From the NCBI GenBank assembly GCA_026018925.1, contig JAKSZU010000018.1:32044307-32108306 (forward strand): DNA of 64,000 nucleotides, in the 5' to 3' direction. The stretch's first letter is position 1. Each line of letters begins with the position of its first letter. The notes beneath the pieces were generated by a model. It saw nothing but the letters and a program-made list of their open reading frames with translations, did not search any database and had not been told where the DNA came from. The position numbers were made by a program, and so were the translations under genes. Shown here piece after piece: positions 10,013 through 21,627 of this stretch. The stretch comes from Tupaia tana (Eukaryota; Chordata; Mammalia; Scandentia; Tupaiidae).

Positions 10013-11340
10013 TGACTGACCAACTAATTCTCATGCTAAAGGAGAACCTGAGGAAGAGGACTCTGAGCAAAGCTTACTATGTATCTAGCCCTAGAAGCTG
10101 ATGTTATCAGGTAGTAAAAGCCCAGTGTCTCTGTCCCCACAGGTGACTAAAACTACAATGGCATTAGCATTCTGGGAATGATATGCCTCATTGTCTCCCT
10201 CTCTGGACCCACCTTCTTTTGCTTTCTATCCCAGCATTTCCTGAGTTCCAAGCTGGCCTCCCTCTATGAGTGGACCAACTCTTTCCATTAGCTCTGCTTA
10301 GACTGTGGGCTGGTCAGCATCAAACCTAGTTCTTCCTTCATCCCCCCTGCTCTGCCCTGGTGAGAACTGCTTTCTGCTTTCTTTTTCCAAATTGTAGTCA
10401 CTTACTAAATTTACTTCACATCATCCTAATTTGGGGCATACCTTAGTTTCACTCCTCCTATTATTTTCTTTCCTCTTTTTTTCACTTACAGAAATTTGTT
10501 TACAAACAAGTTCACATCGGTCCCAGATAAGTAGGTAGATACATAGGTGGATAGATATATGACAATGATAGATGGATGGATAGATAGAAAATTTCTGGTC
10601 CCTTTGGGGAAGTCTAAAGAATTGTTCTGCTATTTTGAAAATTGATGAATCAAACATTTATCCTGCTTTCCCTGTATGACCTGTAGTTCAGAGTGTCCTT
10701 ACAGTTGATGAAAGTTTTTTTTTCCTTCTTTATGGAAGTATTCTAGCTAATAAATGAAGACTATTTTCCAGCCTGTAATGAGTCCATGAATGTAGGTAAT
10801 GATCATCATTGACTAGGACCTTCATAAAAAGAGATAAAACAGACTTTATATAGAACTCAGTAGAAGAACACAACACTACCTATAAACCTTGCGAAAACAT
10901 ATTGAACCTGAATCTAACCAAGCATCTCAACCAAACTATCAATTTACAGAACATACTGGGGGACATGTTAAATGATCCACGGGCTCGGGCTGCAATCAGC
11001 AAAGCCCCATTGTGGAAGGCTGCAAAACAAATGACGTGGCTTCTTTGACACGCTCTCAAAAAATGTGTAATTTAAAAAGAAGAGAGGACATGAGAAAGGG
11101 GTTGAGAGAAGATAGACCTAAAGGTTAAAAGAGACTTATGTGATACAGAAAATTGCAGTGTATGGACCTTATTTCGTTCCAAATTCAAATAAATTGGATA
11201 AATGTGAACACTTGATTGGACATGAGATAATAGTAATGGTTACATTTTTAGATGTGATCATGGCATTATGGTTAGGTTGATTAAAGTCATTATTTTTCAG
11301 GAAAACATATTTAGTGTTTTCAGATAAAATGACATAATGT
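10013..11340. other. Non-coding sequence, no gene seen
   Basis: Contains a short GATA/GATG repeat at about 10528-10590. The segment 10860-11320 (for instance GGACATGAGATAATAGTAATGG and ATCATGGCATTATGGTTAGG) reads like a decayed interspersed repeat 3' region, but I cannot assign it. Confidence 0.4.
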
Positions 11341-11344
11341 ATTT

Positions 11345-11545
11345 TTTTAAATAATTATTTAATTTTACTTATTCATTCATTTATTTTAATTTGGCCAGAG
11401 AGAGACACAGAGAAAGAGAGAGAGACACAGAGAAAGAGAGAGAGACAGGGAAAGTGAAAAAGCAAGCTGCTAGGTCCAGGACTCAAACCATGGTTGCCAC
11501 GTGGGAGTGTCCAGTGTCTTAAACACCACGCCACTTGTTGGCCCC
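11345..11545 (-). mobile_element. SINE-As (short form), reverse
   Basis: ATTTTAATTTGGCCAGAGAG, a GA-rich tract, then GAAAAAGCAAGCTGC, GACTCAAACCATGG and CACTTGTTGGCCCC. The SINE-A body is missing: head and CT tract are adjacent. Confidence 0.85.
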
Positions 11546-11562
11546 ATAATGCATTTTTCAAA

Positions 11563-11738
11563 ATTATTTTATTTACTTTTATTCATCATCATCTTTAATT
11601 TTTTTTTTTTTTAATTTGACCAGAGAGAGAAAGAAAGAGAAGGAAAGTGAATAAAGCAAGCCACCAAGTCCAGAACTTGAACCATGGTCGGTCATGTGAG
11701 TGTCCAGCACCTTAACCACCATGCCACCTGCTGGCCTC
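11563..11738 (-). mobile_element. SINE-As (short form), reverse, adjacent second copy
   Basis: Same structure as the copy just upstream: TTAATTTGACCAGAGAG, AAGCAAGCCACCAAG, CTTGAACCATGG and CACCTGCTGGCC. The pair may be two insertions or a tandem duplication. Confidence 0.85.
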
Positions 11739-11904
11739 AGCATGATGTCTTCTAAGTGCCTTGAAATAGGGTGAAACAATGGCCAAGTGTCTGTAGGTGT
11801 TAAATCTGAGCACAATGGACCCATTCTATCATCCTTTCTGCTTTTAAATATGCTTGAAAACTTCTATAATAAAATGTTTTTAAAAGCCAGGATGACACCA
11901 TAGA

Positions 11905-12065
11905 AAAAAGATGGGCAGGGAGATAACAGGGAGTCAGGGCAGAGCCACAGAGGAAGTGACATTCAAATCTGAATGTCAAAAAGGAGCCAGCCCCATGAGG
12001 GTATGGAGGAGTAGTATTCCAGGCAGAGGGAACAGCGAGTACAAAGTAACTGAGATGATTCAACA
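11905..12065 (+). repeat. Ancient interspersed repeat, fragment (unnamed)
   Basis: ATTCCAGGCAGAGGGAACAG with AGTGACATTCAAATCTGAATG occurs in a widespread placental repeat. Related segments lie at about 17.3, 26.7 and 34.3 kb. I recognise the repeat but not its class. Confidence 0.6.
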
Positions 12066-12754
12066 CTACCTAAGAAATAACCTTAGAAAGCTTTGTAAAA
12101 TGCCACTTATACATTTTCTAAATTATATGATCAGCCAAGAGAAGATGTCTAATTAGCAACTGAAAATATTGCTGCTTTGAAAATGATGCTTATTTTCCGT
12201 AGGGTTTCTTCTCTGAAAACACAGATGTATGTACCAACCTTATGCTTAGGATTAAAAATTTCAAGCGTTTTTAAGATTTTGATTAAAATTAGTTTAATTA
12301 AAAAAATGTTAATTGCCTTATTGTCTTCACCACTTGCTGTCTGATTCCACCACTGGGATCAATCCCAGCACCTGCTGGAGTTCCACAAGCTGGCAGTTCA
12401 AACAGCCACATGTCAGTAAATAAAAGGCAAATAAAGTTTGTCTTTTTTTTTTTTTTTTTGTATTTGTGAAATACTGCACCAATGCATGTAGTGTAAAATA
12501 GCCCGGTATGGTCCCAGTTGAATAGTAAGAGGATGATTTATTCCCAAGGTTCTGTTTCCATTTTTGCTGTTTATGATAGCATATCAACTGAGCTTTTTGA
12601 TTGAATTACCCCCTTGTATTCAGGCTGGGACCATGCATTATTACATATGTAAGTATAAATGTGGATGCAAATGAGTTTTCCTAATGAAATGAGAGGCAGT
12701 TTATTTTCCCTTGCATAATGGGTGGTTCTGAAGACCAGATTTATTTTCTCCAAG
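12066..12754. other. AT-rich non-coding sequence
   Basis: No gene or clear repeat apart from a (T)17 run at about 12443-12459. Confidence 0.45.
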
Positions 12755-13540
12755 TGAGTACATGCTTATTTTTCAATTTGTCATCCATTCTTAGCATGGG
12801 CACCCCAATAATTCAGATCTGCAAATCTTTGAGCTTTCGCATGTTAATGTAGATTTTTTTTTTCAGTTTTAAACTGAAATCAATTTCAATGTGATTTATC
12901 AGCTGAGAATTACCTTATGTAAAATGCTTAAGTGAATGAAGTAATAACTTCAGGCCTATCAGTTTGAGAGAGCAATTTTCAGTTTCTCAGTTCTAAATAA
13001 ACGTGAGATCCCGGGTCACATTTTCAGTTTATTCATTACGCTGTGTGCTTTAGTTATTACTGAGTTTCGGAATGTCTAGAAGCTTTAAATGAGCTGCATT
13101 ACTTTTTAAGTATTGCTGAATTTCATTTTATACAATTGGAGCTACGTGGCTTGGTGTTGCTTGCTATTCTATTGTCCCCTTACCTAAACCAGCTGGCCAA
13201 GACTGGAGTTTATTTCGTTCTTCATAAATTAGGATACTAATGTTGAGCCCTAGGCTCTTTCTTTGCATATGAAATTAACTGCAGCTTCGTTGCTTTGTAA
13301 GCCCATGGAAGATTTGCTTAGTAAATTCTTGGCTAGTGATTGCCTTGGGGAAACTGGGTTGAAGGCAGAATGCTGTGGGAACATTTCTCTCCCACCTTTG
13401 AGGTGAACAGAGCCCCACTGAGGTTGCCCACCAAGCCTTTCATGCTAATTGTCAGTTTGAGGATAAATTGAACAAAGGCCGTCCAAGAACGTAGTGTGAG
13501 TGATTTGGGACAATCAAGGATTTCTTTCCATGGCCCAGTA
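12755..13540. promoter_or_regulatory. Candidate conserved non-coding element
   Basis: Nearly 800 bases free of recognisable repeats. Motif-dense text includes CCAATAATTCAGATC, the inverted TTTTAAACTGAAATC region and TTCATTACGCTGTG. It stands out against the surrounding repeats. Regulatory function is inferred only. Confidence 0.35.
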
Positions 13541-13559
13541 ATCTCCTAATAATAACAAT

Positions 13560-13805
13560 AGCAATAGTAATAATGTCCTTATTTATTTATTGTAAATATA
13601 TATGATATCTTAAGATATAATAAACATATTGTATATGAATATGAATCAATATAGCATATATTTATATATTATAACAAATAATACTATATATATCATATTT
13701 ATGTAATATATATTGATATGGATAAATATAAGTAAATATATTTTATATAGAACAAATATGTATATATTATATGAATATGTGTATATAATATATAGCATAG
13801 ATATC
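13560..13805. repeat. AT-rich low-complexity tract
   Basis: About 240 bases of TATA/ATAT-type sequence, over 85 percent AT, with imperfect ATATATTATATG units. It lies directly before a MIR. Confidence 0.85.
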
Positions 13806-13814
13806 CTAATAATA

Positions 13815-14055
13815 ATCAGATTCAAACATCTATTGAGGACTTACTCTGTCCAGCCACTATGTTAAGCACCTAACCATACATCGTCTAATATAATCCCCAC
13901 AACCACCCTTCAAGGTGAGAGACACAATTTCCACTGTACAGAAAAAGAAGTGGAGACAGAGAAGTTAAGTCATTTGGCCAGGGTCAACCAGCTAATAACT
14001 GAAGGAGCCAGATCCAAGACCAGACAGTCTAGTCTTGAAGCACTCTTGACCTTGC
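13815..14055 (+). mobile_element. MIR element
   Basis: CTATTGAGGACTTACTCTG, ATGTTAAGCACC, CTAATATAATCCCCACAACC and AGTTAAGTCATTTGGCCAG run in MIR order, nearly full length. Confidence 0.9.
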
Positions 14056-14184
14056 AAGCATTGTACTTTAGCAAGATACCTATAGAAGATGCTTATTTGT
14101 GTTAGTTAAAATGTCCACATTCTTTAGTCAGCAGGAAAGAAAAGAGATGGCCTCGTCAAAAGGCAATTTTAAAATCATACCGTT

Positions 14185-14335
14185 CTAACGGTGGGGTTGT
14201 CCTCTAACAAGCTGAGTTGCTTTGTGTGAGCGATCTAGCCTCTGTCTACCTCAGTTTCCCTATTTGTAAAACGGAGATGGTAGTGATAATATAGTTACTG
14301 TGAAGAATTAATACACCAATGGGACAGAATCTATT
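14185..14335 (-). mobile_element. MIR element
   Basis: TACCTCAGTTTCCCTATTTG then TAAAACGGAGATGGTAGTGA is the reversed MIR core. Confidence 0.8.
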
Positions 14336-15480
14336 TTACTAGCTGTCCTTAAACTAAAATCTTACACCAGGTTTACTCAGGTGGGAGCCACCCCTGGGAG
14401 CTGTTTTAAAGGGGCTTATCAATTTGCATTTCTAATTATCCTCTAACTACCTGCCCAACCAGTCCTCTGAGGACTTGCTTGGTGACTGATGTGATACCAC
14501 TTAGAAATTTCTTTGAGTTCCTCAGAAGAAAGGTTTTCTGTACAATCCAGATGGTGGTGTTACTGTTTAGAGAAATCTGAAAACCTAACTGTGCTGCTGA
14601 TATGCTCATAGGGAGTTGAAAGGGGGATTATCTTTTAAGGCTTGAGAATGTTGATGTTTGCAAATATTTTCTTGCTGCCTCTCCTAATACTGCAAATTGA
14701 CTGCAGAGATAATGGCAAAGGATGACATCATATGAAACAGCAGCCTTTTAAGAGCAAAGGCTGGTGGAACCACTTAGAGTAATTAGGAAATCCTTAAACA
14801 AGTGTTTGTAAAGTATTGGCTAACCCTTAATGTTTGCTCTTTCTTTCTTTCTTTCTTTCTTTTTTTTTTTTTTTTGGCATCCATCCCTGAAAGTCTGACC
14901 TTGAATAATTATCTACCCACTAGCTTTCAGCACCAGCAGCATAAAGACTCCCCCCGCCCCCATCCCCATGCTGTCTCGTTGTATATGGACAGAACCATCA
15001 AACGTATAAGCCGTTAAGAAGTGAGTAGCAGTTTGGGGGTTGTGCTCTCCTGTGAATTGTGCAAAGTAGAGTTCCACGAGGCCCACCCCCCCCCAACACT
15101 GAAAGATAAGTGTGACTTTTTCCTTTTGCTTCCATTTCCTAAATGACTAGCTGAATTTTATGTTGTTGTATTGGGGTTTTTTTGTTTGTTTTTTGTTTTT
15201 GTTTTTGGGAAACCTGATAAAATATCTTCTGTTTAAACTACCCTGGCTCTCACCAGTTGTCATAGTCACACAGAGAAAGCTGGCTTTCTCAGGAGAATCC
15301 TTTGAACTATTTAAGAGAGTGGGTAGAAAGCTGAAAGTTCTGTCTTTTGGAACACAGGGTTGTGGTATCTCCGTGGGGGAAGAAAGCCTGGAGCTGATGT
15401 TAAGTCTTTTTTTTTTTTTTTTCTCTTTTTGGCTCAATGTATGGTATCTGTAAACCAATTTCCTTGCCTTTAAAAACACC
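14336..15480. other. Non-coding sequence, no gene seen
   Basis: Contains poly-T/C runs (14840-14876, 15178-15206, 15404-15422) that may be tails of unrecognised reverse-strand retrotransposons. GTGGGAGCCACCCCTGGGAG near 14380 is weakly MER5A-like. No exon-like structure. Confidence 0.4.
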
Positions 15481-15504
15481 ATAAATGATGGGTAAGTAAA
15501 TTAG

Positions 15505-15612
15505 ATACAGATAGATAGATAGATAAGATATAGATAGAATAAACAGATTAGACAGAGATAGATAGAGATGGATCTATAGATAGTATAGATCAATTAGATA
15601 GAGATAAATAGA
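15505..15612. repeat. (GATA)n microsatellite
   Basis: GATAGATAGATAGATAAGAT and further interrupted GATA units over about 105 bases. Confidence 0.9.
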
Positions 15613-17319
15613 TGAGAAGGAAACTATCACTACTTCTGTTTCTAAAAGTAATGCCTATGTCCTTGTAAAAAAAAATTAAATACACAAAAGTAAAAGAAGT
15701 CAGAGGAATACTGTCCACGGTCCTACCTCCCAGTGGAAACTTTGGATCTTTTTTCTATACATTTTTATTTGGTTGAGATGATATTGGATAGCTGATTTTG
15801 AAGTCAGCAATTTTTCTACCATTATCCCATAGCATCTCCCCAAGAGCCACATCATGTGAGTCCTGTATAATGTGCCACCACAGGACTCTGCCACCCTGTC
15901 CACGATCATTCCCCTAATGACAGACTTTCGAGTTGTGTCTAGCCTTGGGTTATTCTAAACGAGCCTGGTCTGAGATCTCCCCAGCACCTTCTACCTCCTC
16001 ACTACGTCCGGCCTGCATGGTGAATCAGTAGGTGCAGGAAACAACCTGACTCATTCCCTGAGCAACTCTTCCCATAGGTGTGAACTAGGATTGCCTAGAT
16101 TATTTTAACTTTAAAATGGAGTTTCTTGGATACTTAAAGGAAAGAGGAAAATAAAAGCCCCATGCTTTCTTGTAACTCTATGACATTTGCTTTGAGAGTC
16201 ACCTGGATGGAGCAAAACGGATTGACTCTATGAGCCAAGCTGAGGGTGATATTCTGAAAAACTCCTCTACCAGATTTCCCAGATCTTATTTTTAAATGAT
16301 TGGTTCTGCTGCAAATCTTCAGCAGGGAGCAGGGATGGCATTTACACTATACAAATAGGTCTTTTTCTTCAAAATAAAATGAAGAGCAAGCCTTCCCATC
16401 ATGGCTTGAGTGTTACTTGCAAATAAATGGAGACTTAGTCCCACCGTGTAGATCTCTGTTGTCCTCAGAGAGGAATCAGGATACAGCGATGGAAGAAGTG
16501 GAAGCCAAGTATATTGCTACTTGCAGAGTGCCTAATGCCCAGGACACTGTATGCACGGAGGCCTGGGACAGCCCTTCCGATGAAGGAACTCCGCCTACAC
16601 TGAATACCAGGGACCTAGAGGACTGTGACCTCATGGAAATTGCCCTTTCTACCCCTGTACATTTCCAGGGTTCTTTCTGTTCTGTATAGATGTCTTTTCT
16701 TCTCTCTGATTCAGGAAGGGCTTTGGGAAAATACCAGGGGACATAGTGATCTAGAGCATAATCCAGGTTCTGAGCTGCCTATGGAACATTCCCTCCTGGA
16801 ACTTCTCTCATTCACCTCCTTCTCTGGTCTTTTCTTCCTCTCTCTTAAACTCCTTTCTTCTTCTGTTCTTTCCTGCCTTAGTCTTAGGCCCAATTGCTTC
16901 ATGGCCAGAAGCAGTTGTGACTCCATGGTTGTTATTTCCTGGATTAGAGACTCAGAAATTCAGCTTCCAGCTTGGCCCATCATATCACTTGCCTGAGAAC
17001 AAGGATCCTTAAACCCGAAGAGTAACTTTTCATTCTTAAAGAGCAATAATAAGGTTTAATGGAGTTTAACAAAGAGAAGAACCACCATTAGATATATATG
17101 CTTTTCAAATTCAAAACTATTTAAAACAAAGGAAATAAATACATACAAAGAATCAACGAGCTCCTTTCCAAATAGATCAGAGTTCAGGGGTTTACTTTTT
17201 TCTACTGTGTTATTTTCTTGAAATTATACTCAAATTTAACATGATAACTTCTTGGTACTGTGTCTTATGCATGTACCTATTCCTTGAACTCCTTATAAAT
17301 TGCCCAGTGAAGATTGTAT
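15613..17319. other. Non-coding sequence, no supported gene
   Basis: An open frame at 16417-16689 (90 codons) has no signal peptide, domain or splice context, so it was not called. The 15.65-15.96 kb text is weakly reminiscent of old LINE 3' ends. Otherwise nothing is recognised. Confidence 0.4.
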
Positions 17320-17900
17320 TTACTTATTTCTCTGTTCATCAACTATTTCTTGAGCGCCTACTATCTGCCAAGTACTATGTTGGGTAATAGAGGTATAAAA
17401 AGAATAAAATCAATCTGATCTATGCCCTCTAAGAGTATACAGTCTAGTGGAAAGCAAACATTAGGCAAATAATGACATGTGTATGAATTATTATAATTCA
17501 TAATAGAGTTATGAATTATAATAGAATTCATAATAGAATTGTAATAATTCATAGTAAGTGCTATGAAGGGAAAGTAAAGGATGCACCTGAAATTTGATTT
17601 AGATTTGATATAAGGTAAAGTGGTATAAGTAAAAGTGGTCAGGGGAGGTTTTCTAAAGAGGTGATATTATAACTCATGTCTGAAGAAGATGAATAGAGCT
17701 TAACCAGACAAAGAACAGGAGAAAAGCTTTCTGAGTTTACAACAGCATAGGAAAGAATTTTTGGGATGGAAGACACTGGGCAACTGGAGGAACTGAAAGC
17801 CTGTTCAAGTAGCAGGGGATAGGATCAGAGAGATAGGCTGGGGCTAGATTAGAGAAATTTTGCCAGGCTGTGGAAAGTGATTGGACCATTAGCCTGAGGA
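17320..17900 (+). repeat. Ancient interspersed repeat (unnamed), long copy
   Basis: AGAGTATACAGTCTAGTGG, GTAAGTGCTATGAAGGGAAAG, GGTCAGGGGAGGTTTTC and CCAGGCTGTGGAAAGTGATTGG follow the order of a common placental repeat. An AT palindromic patch at 17484-17553 interrupts it. Confidence 0.7.
17484..17553. repeat. AT-rich interrupted direct and inverted repeats
   Basis: AATTCATAATAGA recurs several times, mixed with its complement TATGAATTATAAT, so the stretch can fold into hairpins. It lies inside the ancient repeat where the consensus has no such sequence. Confidence 0.8.
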
Positions 17901-17913
17901 CAAAAATATGGTA

Positions 17914-17915
<2 letters not shown>

Positions 17916-17956
<41 letters not shown>
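17916..17956. repeat. (GT)n microsatellite
   Basis: About 40 bases of GT dinucleotide repeat. Confidence 0.95.
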
Positions 17957-17959
<3 letters not shown>

Positions 17960-18327
17960 ATCTCTTTTGCTTAGAGCAGGCAGATAGCTTGATCAAATGT
18001 GTATTTCAAGATGTCTTGGGCTGCATTATAAAGAAAGGGGTGAAAGAGGAAGAGAAACCAGATTTACTGCAATTTTCGTGGAAAGATGGTGATGTCTCCA
18101 ACCAAGGTATTGACGGTATTCAGTGAAATGACAAATATGGAAGAAATTTTGCAGAAAGAATTGACAAGATCTTGTCAAGATGGGATGACAGTGAGGGCTG
18201 GTGAGGGAGAGGTAGATTTTAAAGATAAATTCCTGATGTCTGGCTTCAGGCAGCTGTTCACATAGATGAAAAATGCTGAAGACCAGCAAACTTAGAAATA
18301 GAAGTTAAATATTAATATAAGTGAACA

Positions 18328-18541
18328 GGGGCTAGGTGATGGCACAGCAGTAAAATATGATACTCTGCAAAGGTGACCCACATGGGAAGGTTCCAGGCTC
18401 ACATAAGAAACCTTGGAAGGTATGCCGGGCATGCAAGTACCCTGACTGTGGCCTGGTTGAGTCTAGGGTGGATCATGGCATCAAGACCCTCTTAGTGGTG
18501 CTGTTTCTCTGACTCTCTCACTCGTGGGGAGAAAACGAATT
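18328..18541 (+). mobile_element. SINE-B copy
   Basis: The head GGGGCTAGGTGATGGCACAG, GACCCACATGGGAAGG, GCCTGGTTGAGTCTAGG and ATCATGGCATCAAGACCC form the clearest SINE-B in the window. AATATAAGTG before and AATATACGTG after are a probable target duplication. Confidence 0.85.
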
Positions 18542-18599
18542 TAATATACGTGTGTGTGTGTATACGTATACATATCTGTGGGAACAAAGCATTAAAATA

Positions 18600-20080
18600 A
18601 TTCCTTTGGTATTTATTTAAGACCTCTGACTTTTTGGTATTCTAAAAGTATAAGACAAGATTCCATACAGATGGTCAGTTCTTGGCCTCAGGAGTTTGCA
18701 GTGACGTAAAGCACAGATGTTATTTACAAAGGTCACTGTGTTCATATTAACAATTACAGACTATTCCTGAACATGTGCTATACTTCACACTTCTCAATCG
18801 GGGGACTTCTGAATATTTACCCATCTCCCAGTTTCTACGTCATTCAACAGCACCTGATAATACATACAAATTGTTAGCCCATTTGCCACCTCCAATGGAG
18901 GTATTTATATGTTTTTTTATCCCAAGTTGAGCTCTTTTAGCCACTTTGTTCTGTTGGTAAGCAGGTTTTTTATGAATCATTTCAATAAGTTCCTTAAAAG
19001 AAACAGTGTATTTTTTTTTTTCAGGAAGTAAATGATGGCATTTGTGCCATTATAAATCATGATGGATTTCCATATTCTCTACTATAAAGAATCTTTTTTC
19101 TCTTAGAAAGGAAAATTAAGGTTGTTGTACCATGGGATCACTTTCATTATCTTTAGCATACAAATGATCTTTTAAAAAGATTTTTTCCCTCTACATATGG
19201 ACAGTATCAATGATATAATTTACATTGCATCCTTCATATTAACGCTCTGATCCATCATCGCTAACAATGCAGGGTCTTTGTGCTAGGGGCTGTCGGACAA
19301 ATGTTTTAGCTTGTGAGAAGAAAATTGTTAGCATTTGAATAGAGAATGGTACAGGAAGGATTAATAGCCTACTTTGATGGATTAGAATGTAGGGAAATTG
19401 CTCAATATTAATATGAAAATGTTTGTGAATTGGTTGCAAGGTGCTGTCAATGGAAAATGATTATGTCTCCAAGGCCTTATCAGTTGAGACTTGACTCTTA
19501 GCAAAGACGACCACACAAAAGACCGAGGAGGGGAGTGGAAAATGGTTAGTTCCAGGAGCTGGGACAAAAAAACCACCATTCAACCATTGGTGCCCTTGTG
19601 TCACTTTGGGTGCCCTTTCCGTAATATTGTACATCTTTATATTAACATATCAGAATATAGATTTATTATAAAAGAGGAAAGAAAGTGTGGGCAATATGGC
19701 ATTCTCTCATTTAACCTATCCATCGTTTAAAACCCAATCAGAAACAAGCAGGTTATTGTCACATACACAATCTCCCTTGAACTGTTTTTTTTTTTGTTTT
19801 TGTATTTGTTTTGTTTTGCTTTGTTTTTTTGCTTTGTTTTTGTTTTTTTGTCATGGCACAATGGTTCAAGATCATAATTTGCAAGGATGGTCAATAGCTT
19901 AAAAGCTGTAATATGAAAATGGCTATTTAATTCTGTTTGTCAACAAACTTGATTAAAGTAAGCCTAGTTTCAGAACAAGGCCTGAAAGGCTTTTGGGTCG
20001 GTGAAAAGTTATGCTTACAAAATTTCACTCATGTGTTTTAAACATACCTTAAGCATTAATTTACATTTTAAAAATAGATT
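18600..20080. promoter_or_regulatory. Repeat-poor AT-rich block, candidate conserved element
   Basis: Almost no recognisable repeat except a T/G-rich tract at 19785-19850. Contains a perfect hairpin ATGGCATTTGTGCCAT (19035-19050) and motif-rich text at 19290-19480. No exon is supported. Constraint is an inference. Confidence 0.3.
19785..19852. repeat. T-rich/(TTTTG)n-like tract
   Basis: T runs broken by single G or C (TTTTGTTTTGCTTTGTTTTT); low complexity. Confidence 0.9.
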
Positions 20081-20086
20081 TTTCTG

Positions 20087-20300
20087 GGACCAGCAGGTGG
20101 TGGGGTGGTTAAGGCACTGAATTCTCATATGATCGACAACATGGCTTGAGTCTTAGACCTAGCAGCTTGAAAACTGTGCCAAGGGTGTGCATGTGAGTGC
20201 CCAAAATCCTAGAAGGACTCTAAGGGGTAATTTCTCACTTTTCCTCTCTCTCTGGTGCTTGCACATAACCTATAGCAAAGACTTAAAAAAAAATTATTTC
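20087..20300 (+). mobile_element. SINE-A copy, internally shortened
   Basis: GGGACCAGCAGGTGGTGGGG, CTTGAGTCTTAGACC, GTGCCCAAAATCCTAG and AACCTATAGCAAAGAC are present. Most of the GGAGAATGGAGG body is deleted. Confidence 0.85.
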
Positions 20301-20370
20301 TTAATGAAAGTTCAAGTTCATGACCAAAATGATGATGACTACTGAAACCTTGTTATTTGCTCAAGAATTC

Positions 20371-20656
20371 TTTTTTTTTTTTTTTTTTTTTTTTTTTTCC
20401 TTTCTCTCTGTTTGGTTTTTCCCATAGGGAGCATTTGCTTGATGGAGCAAAAGTGGAAGAGAAACTGAGAAATCATTCCCTTCCCCCAGGGAGGTGGCCA
20501 TGCACAATCCCTTCTCCTCCATTTTCCTTCTGAGATTTAAGGCATGCATCCACATGCACCTGGTGTGATTTTCAAGCCACGTGGTCCAGGACTCAAACCA
20601 TGTAGCTGGTCATGTGAGGGTCCAGCACCATAACCACCTTGCCACCTGCTGGCCCC
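20371..20656 (-). mobile_element. SINE-A, reverse, with clean target duplication
   Basis: Starts with (T)28, contains CCCTTCTCCTCCATTTTCC and ends CCACCTGCTGGCCCC. TTGCTCAAGAATTCT (20357-20371 and 20657-20671) flanks it on both sides, which defines the insertion precisely. Confidence 0.95.
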
Positions 20657-20913
20657 TTGCTCAAGAATTCTAATTAGCTGGCTCGCCTTGACCCTCTGGT
20701 GGGGTAACTGCCATCTGCCAGTGCATGGCTGCCTCGACTTGCGGCAGCACAGTGATGCTGACATTTCTTCTTCTTGTCATCAGAACAGAAATGACAGTCT
20801 GCACAGTAGAAAACACTCCACTAAAGTCAGGCCACTGACTGCCAAGAACGGAAGCTCCTCAACAGGATCCGTAGCTTATATTTTTCTCGTTTGTTTCTTA
20901 TTTCATGGCTGGA

Positions 20914-21114
20914 GCAGCCTCTCTTAACTTCGGCGTTACTGACATTTCAGGCAGGATCATTGTCTCCTGTGGGCTGTTTTGGGCACTGTAGGGTGTTTAC
21001 ATTGTCCCTGGCCTCTACCTACTTCATGACAGGTTTCACATGCGACAAAGGTCTTTCTCGCCCTTGCCAAAGGTCTCTTGGGGCACAAAGTTCACCCCTA
21101 TTTGAGAACAACTG
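20914..21114 (-). mobile_element. hAT-type non-autonomous element, copy 2
   Basis: CTCTTAACTTCGGCGTTACTG, CACTGTAGGGTGTTTAC, CCCTGGCCTCTACC and ATTTGAGAACAACTGG are the reversed form of the 7.3-kb element. Confidence 0.75.
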
Positions 21115-21237
21115 GGTTAAAGAAATGTGAAGATAGAGACTTTACTGTTAGAATGAGAAGTATATACATAATGTTAAATGACTTTCTCCCTAAAATAAAA
21201 AGCGAGATTCTAGGATGTTTATTTCCATGTTATAAAA

Positions 21238-21480
21238 ATAGTACTAGCTACCATCTATTGAATGGCCATTTACCCAGCATTGAATACTTCAACATCATTA
21301 TATAGTCCTCAGAAAAATCAGATGAACTGGGTGAAATGATTTCCAGTTAACAGATGAGAAACCTGAGGCTTAGGGATGTTAAACCACCAGCCCCAAGCCA
21401 ATCTGCTAACATGGCACAAATGGGACCAGAAATCAGGGGTTCTGATGGCAGTGATCTTAACCAATACCGCGTGACCTTCA
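21238..21480 (+). mobile_element. MIR element
   Basis: CTACCATCTATTGAATGGCC, AACAGATGAGAAACCTGAGG and GGTTCTGATGGCAGTGATC follow the MIR consensus from start to end. Confidence 0.85.
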
Positions 21481-21627
21481 CTGCAGGTCCCGCGCTATGT
21501 CCTGCGTGGTGACACTCACCCTCTGCCTCCTTCCCAGGCTGTGGAACGGTTGCCTTCAGCAGTGGAAATAGGGGGCCAGGATGAGAAGTGTGTTGTTAGC
21601 TCCAGGGCCCTTTCAAGAATGAAGCCT

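Noticed and set aside
11345-11738. Local tandem duplication of one SINE-As
   Set aside because: The two copies differ in tract lengths and in many positions, so two independent insertions are at least as likely.
16417-16689. 90-codon acidic open frame, possible exon
   Set aside because: No recognisable domain or convincing splice sites; length is within chance.
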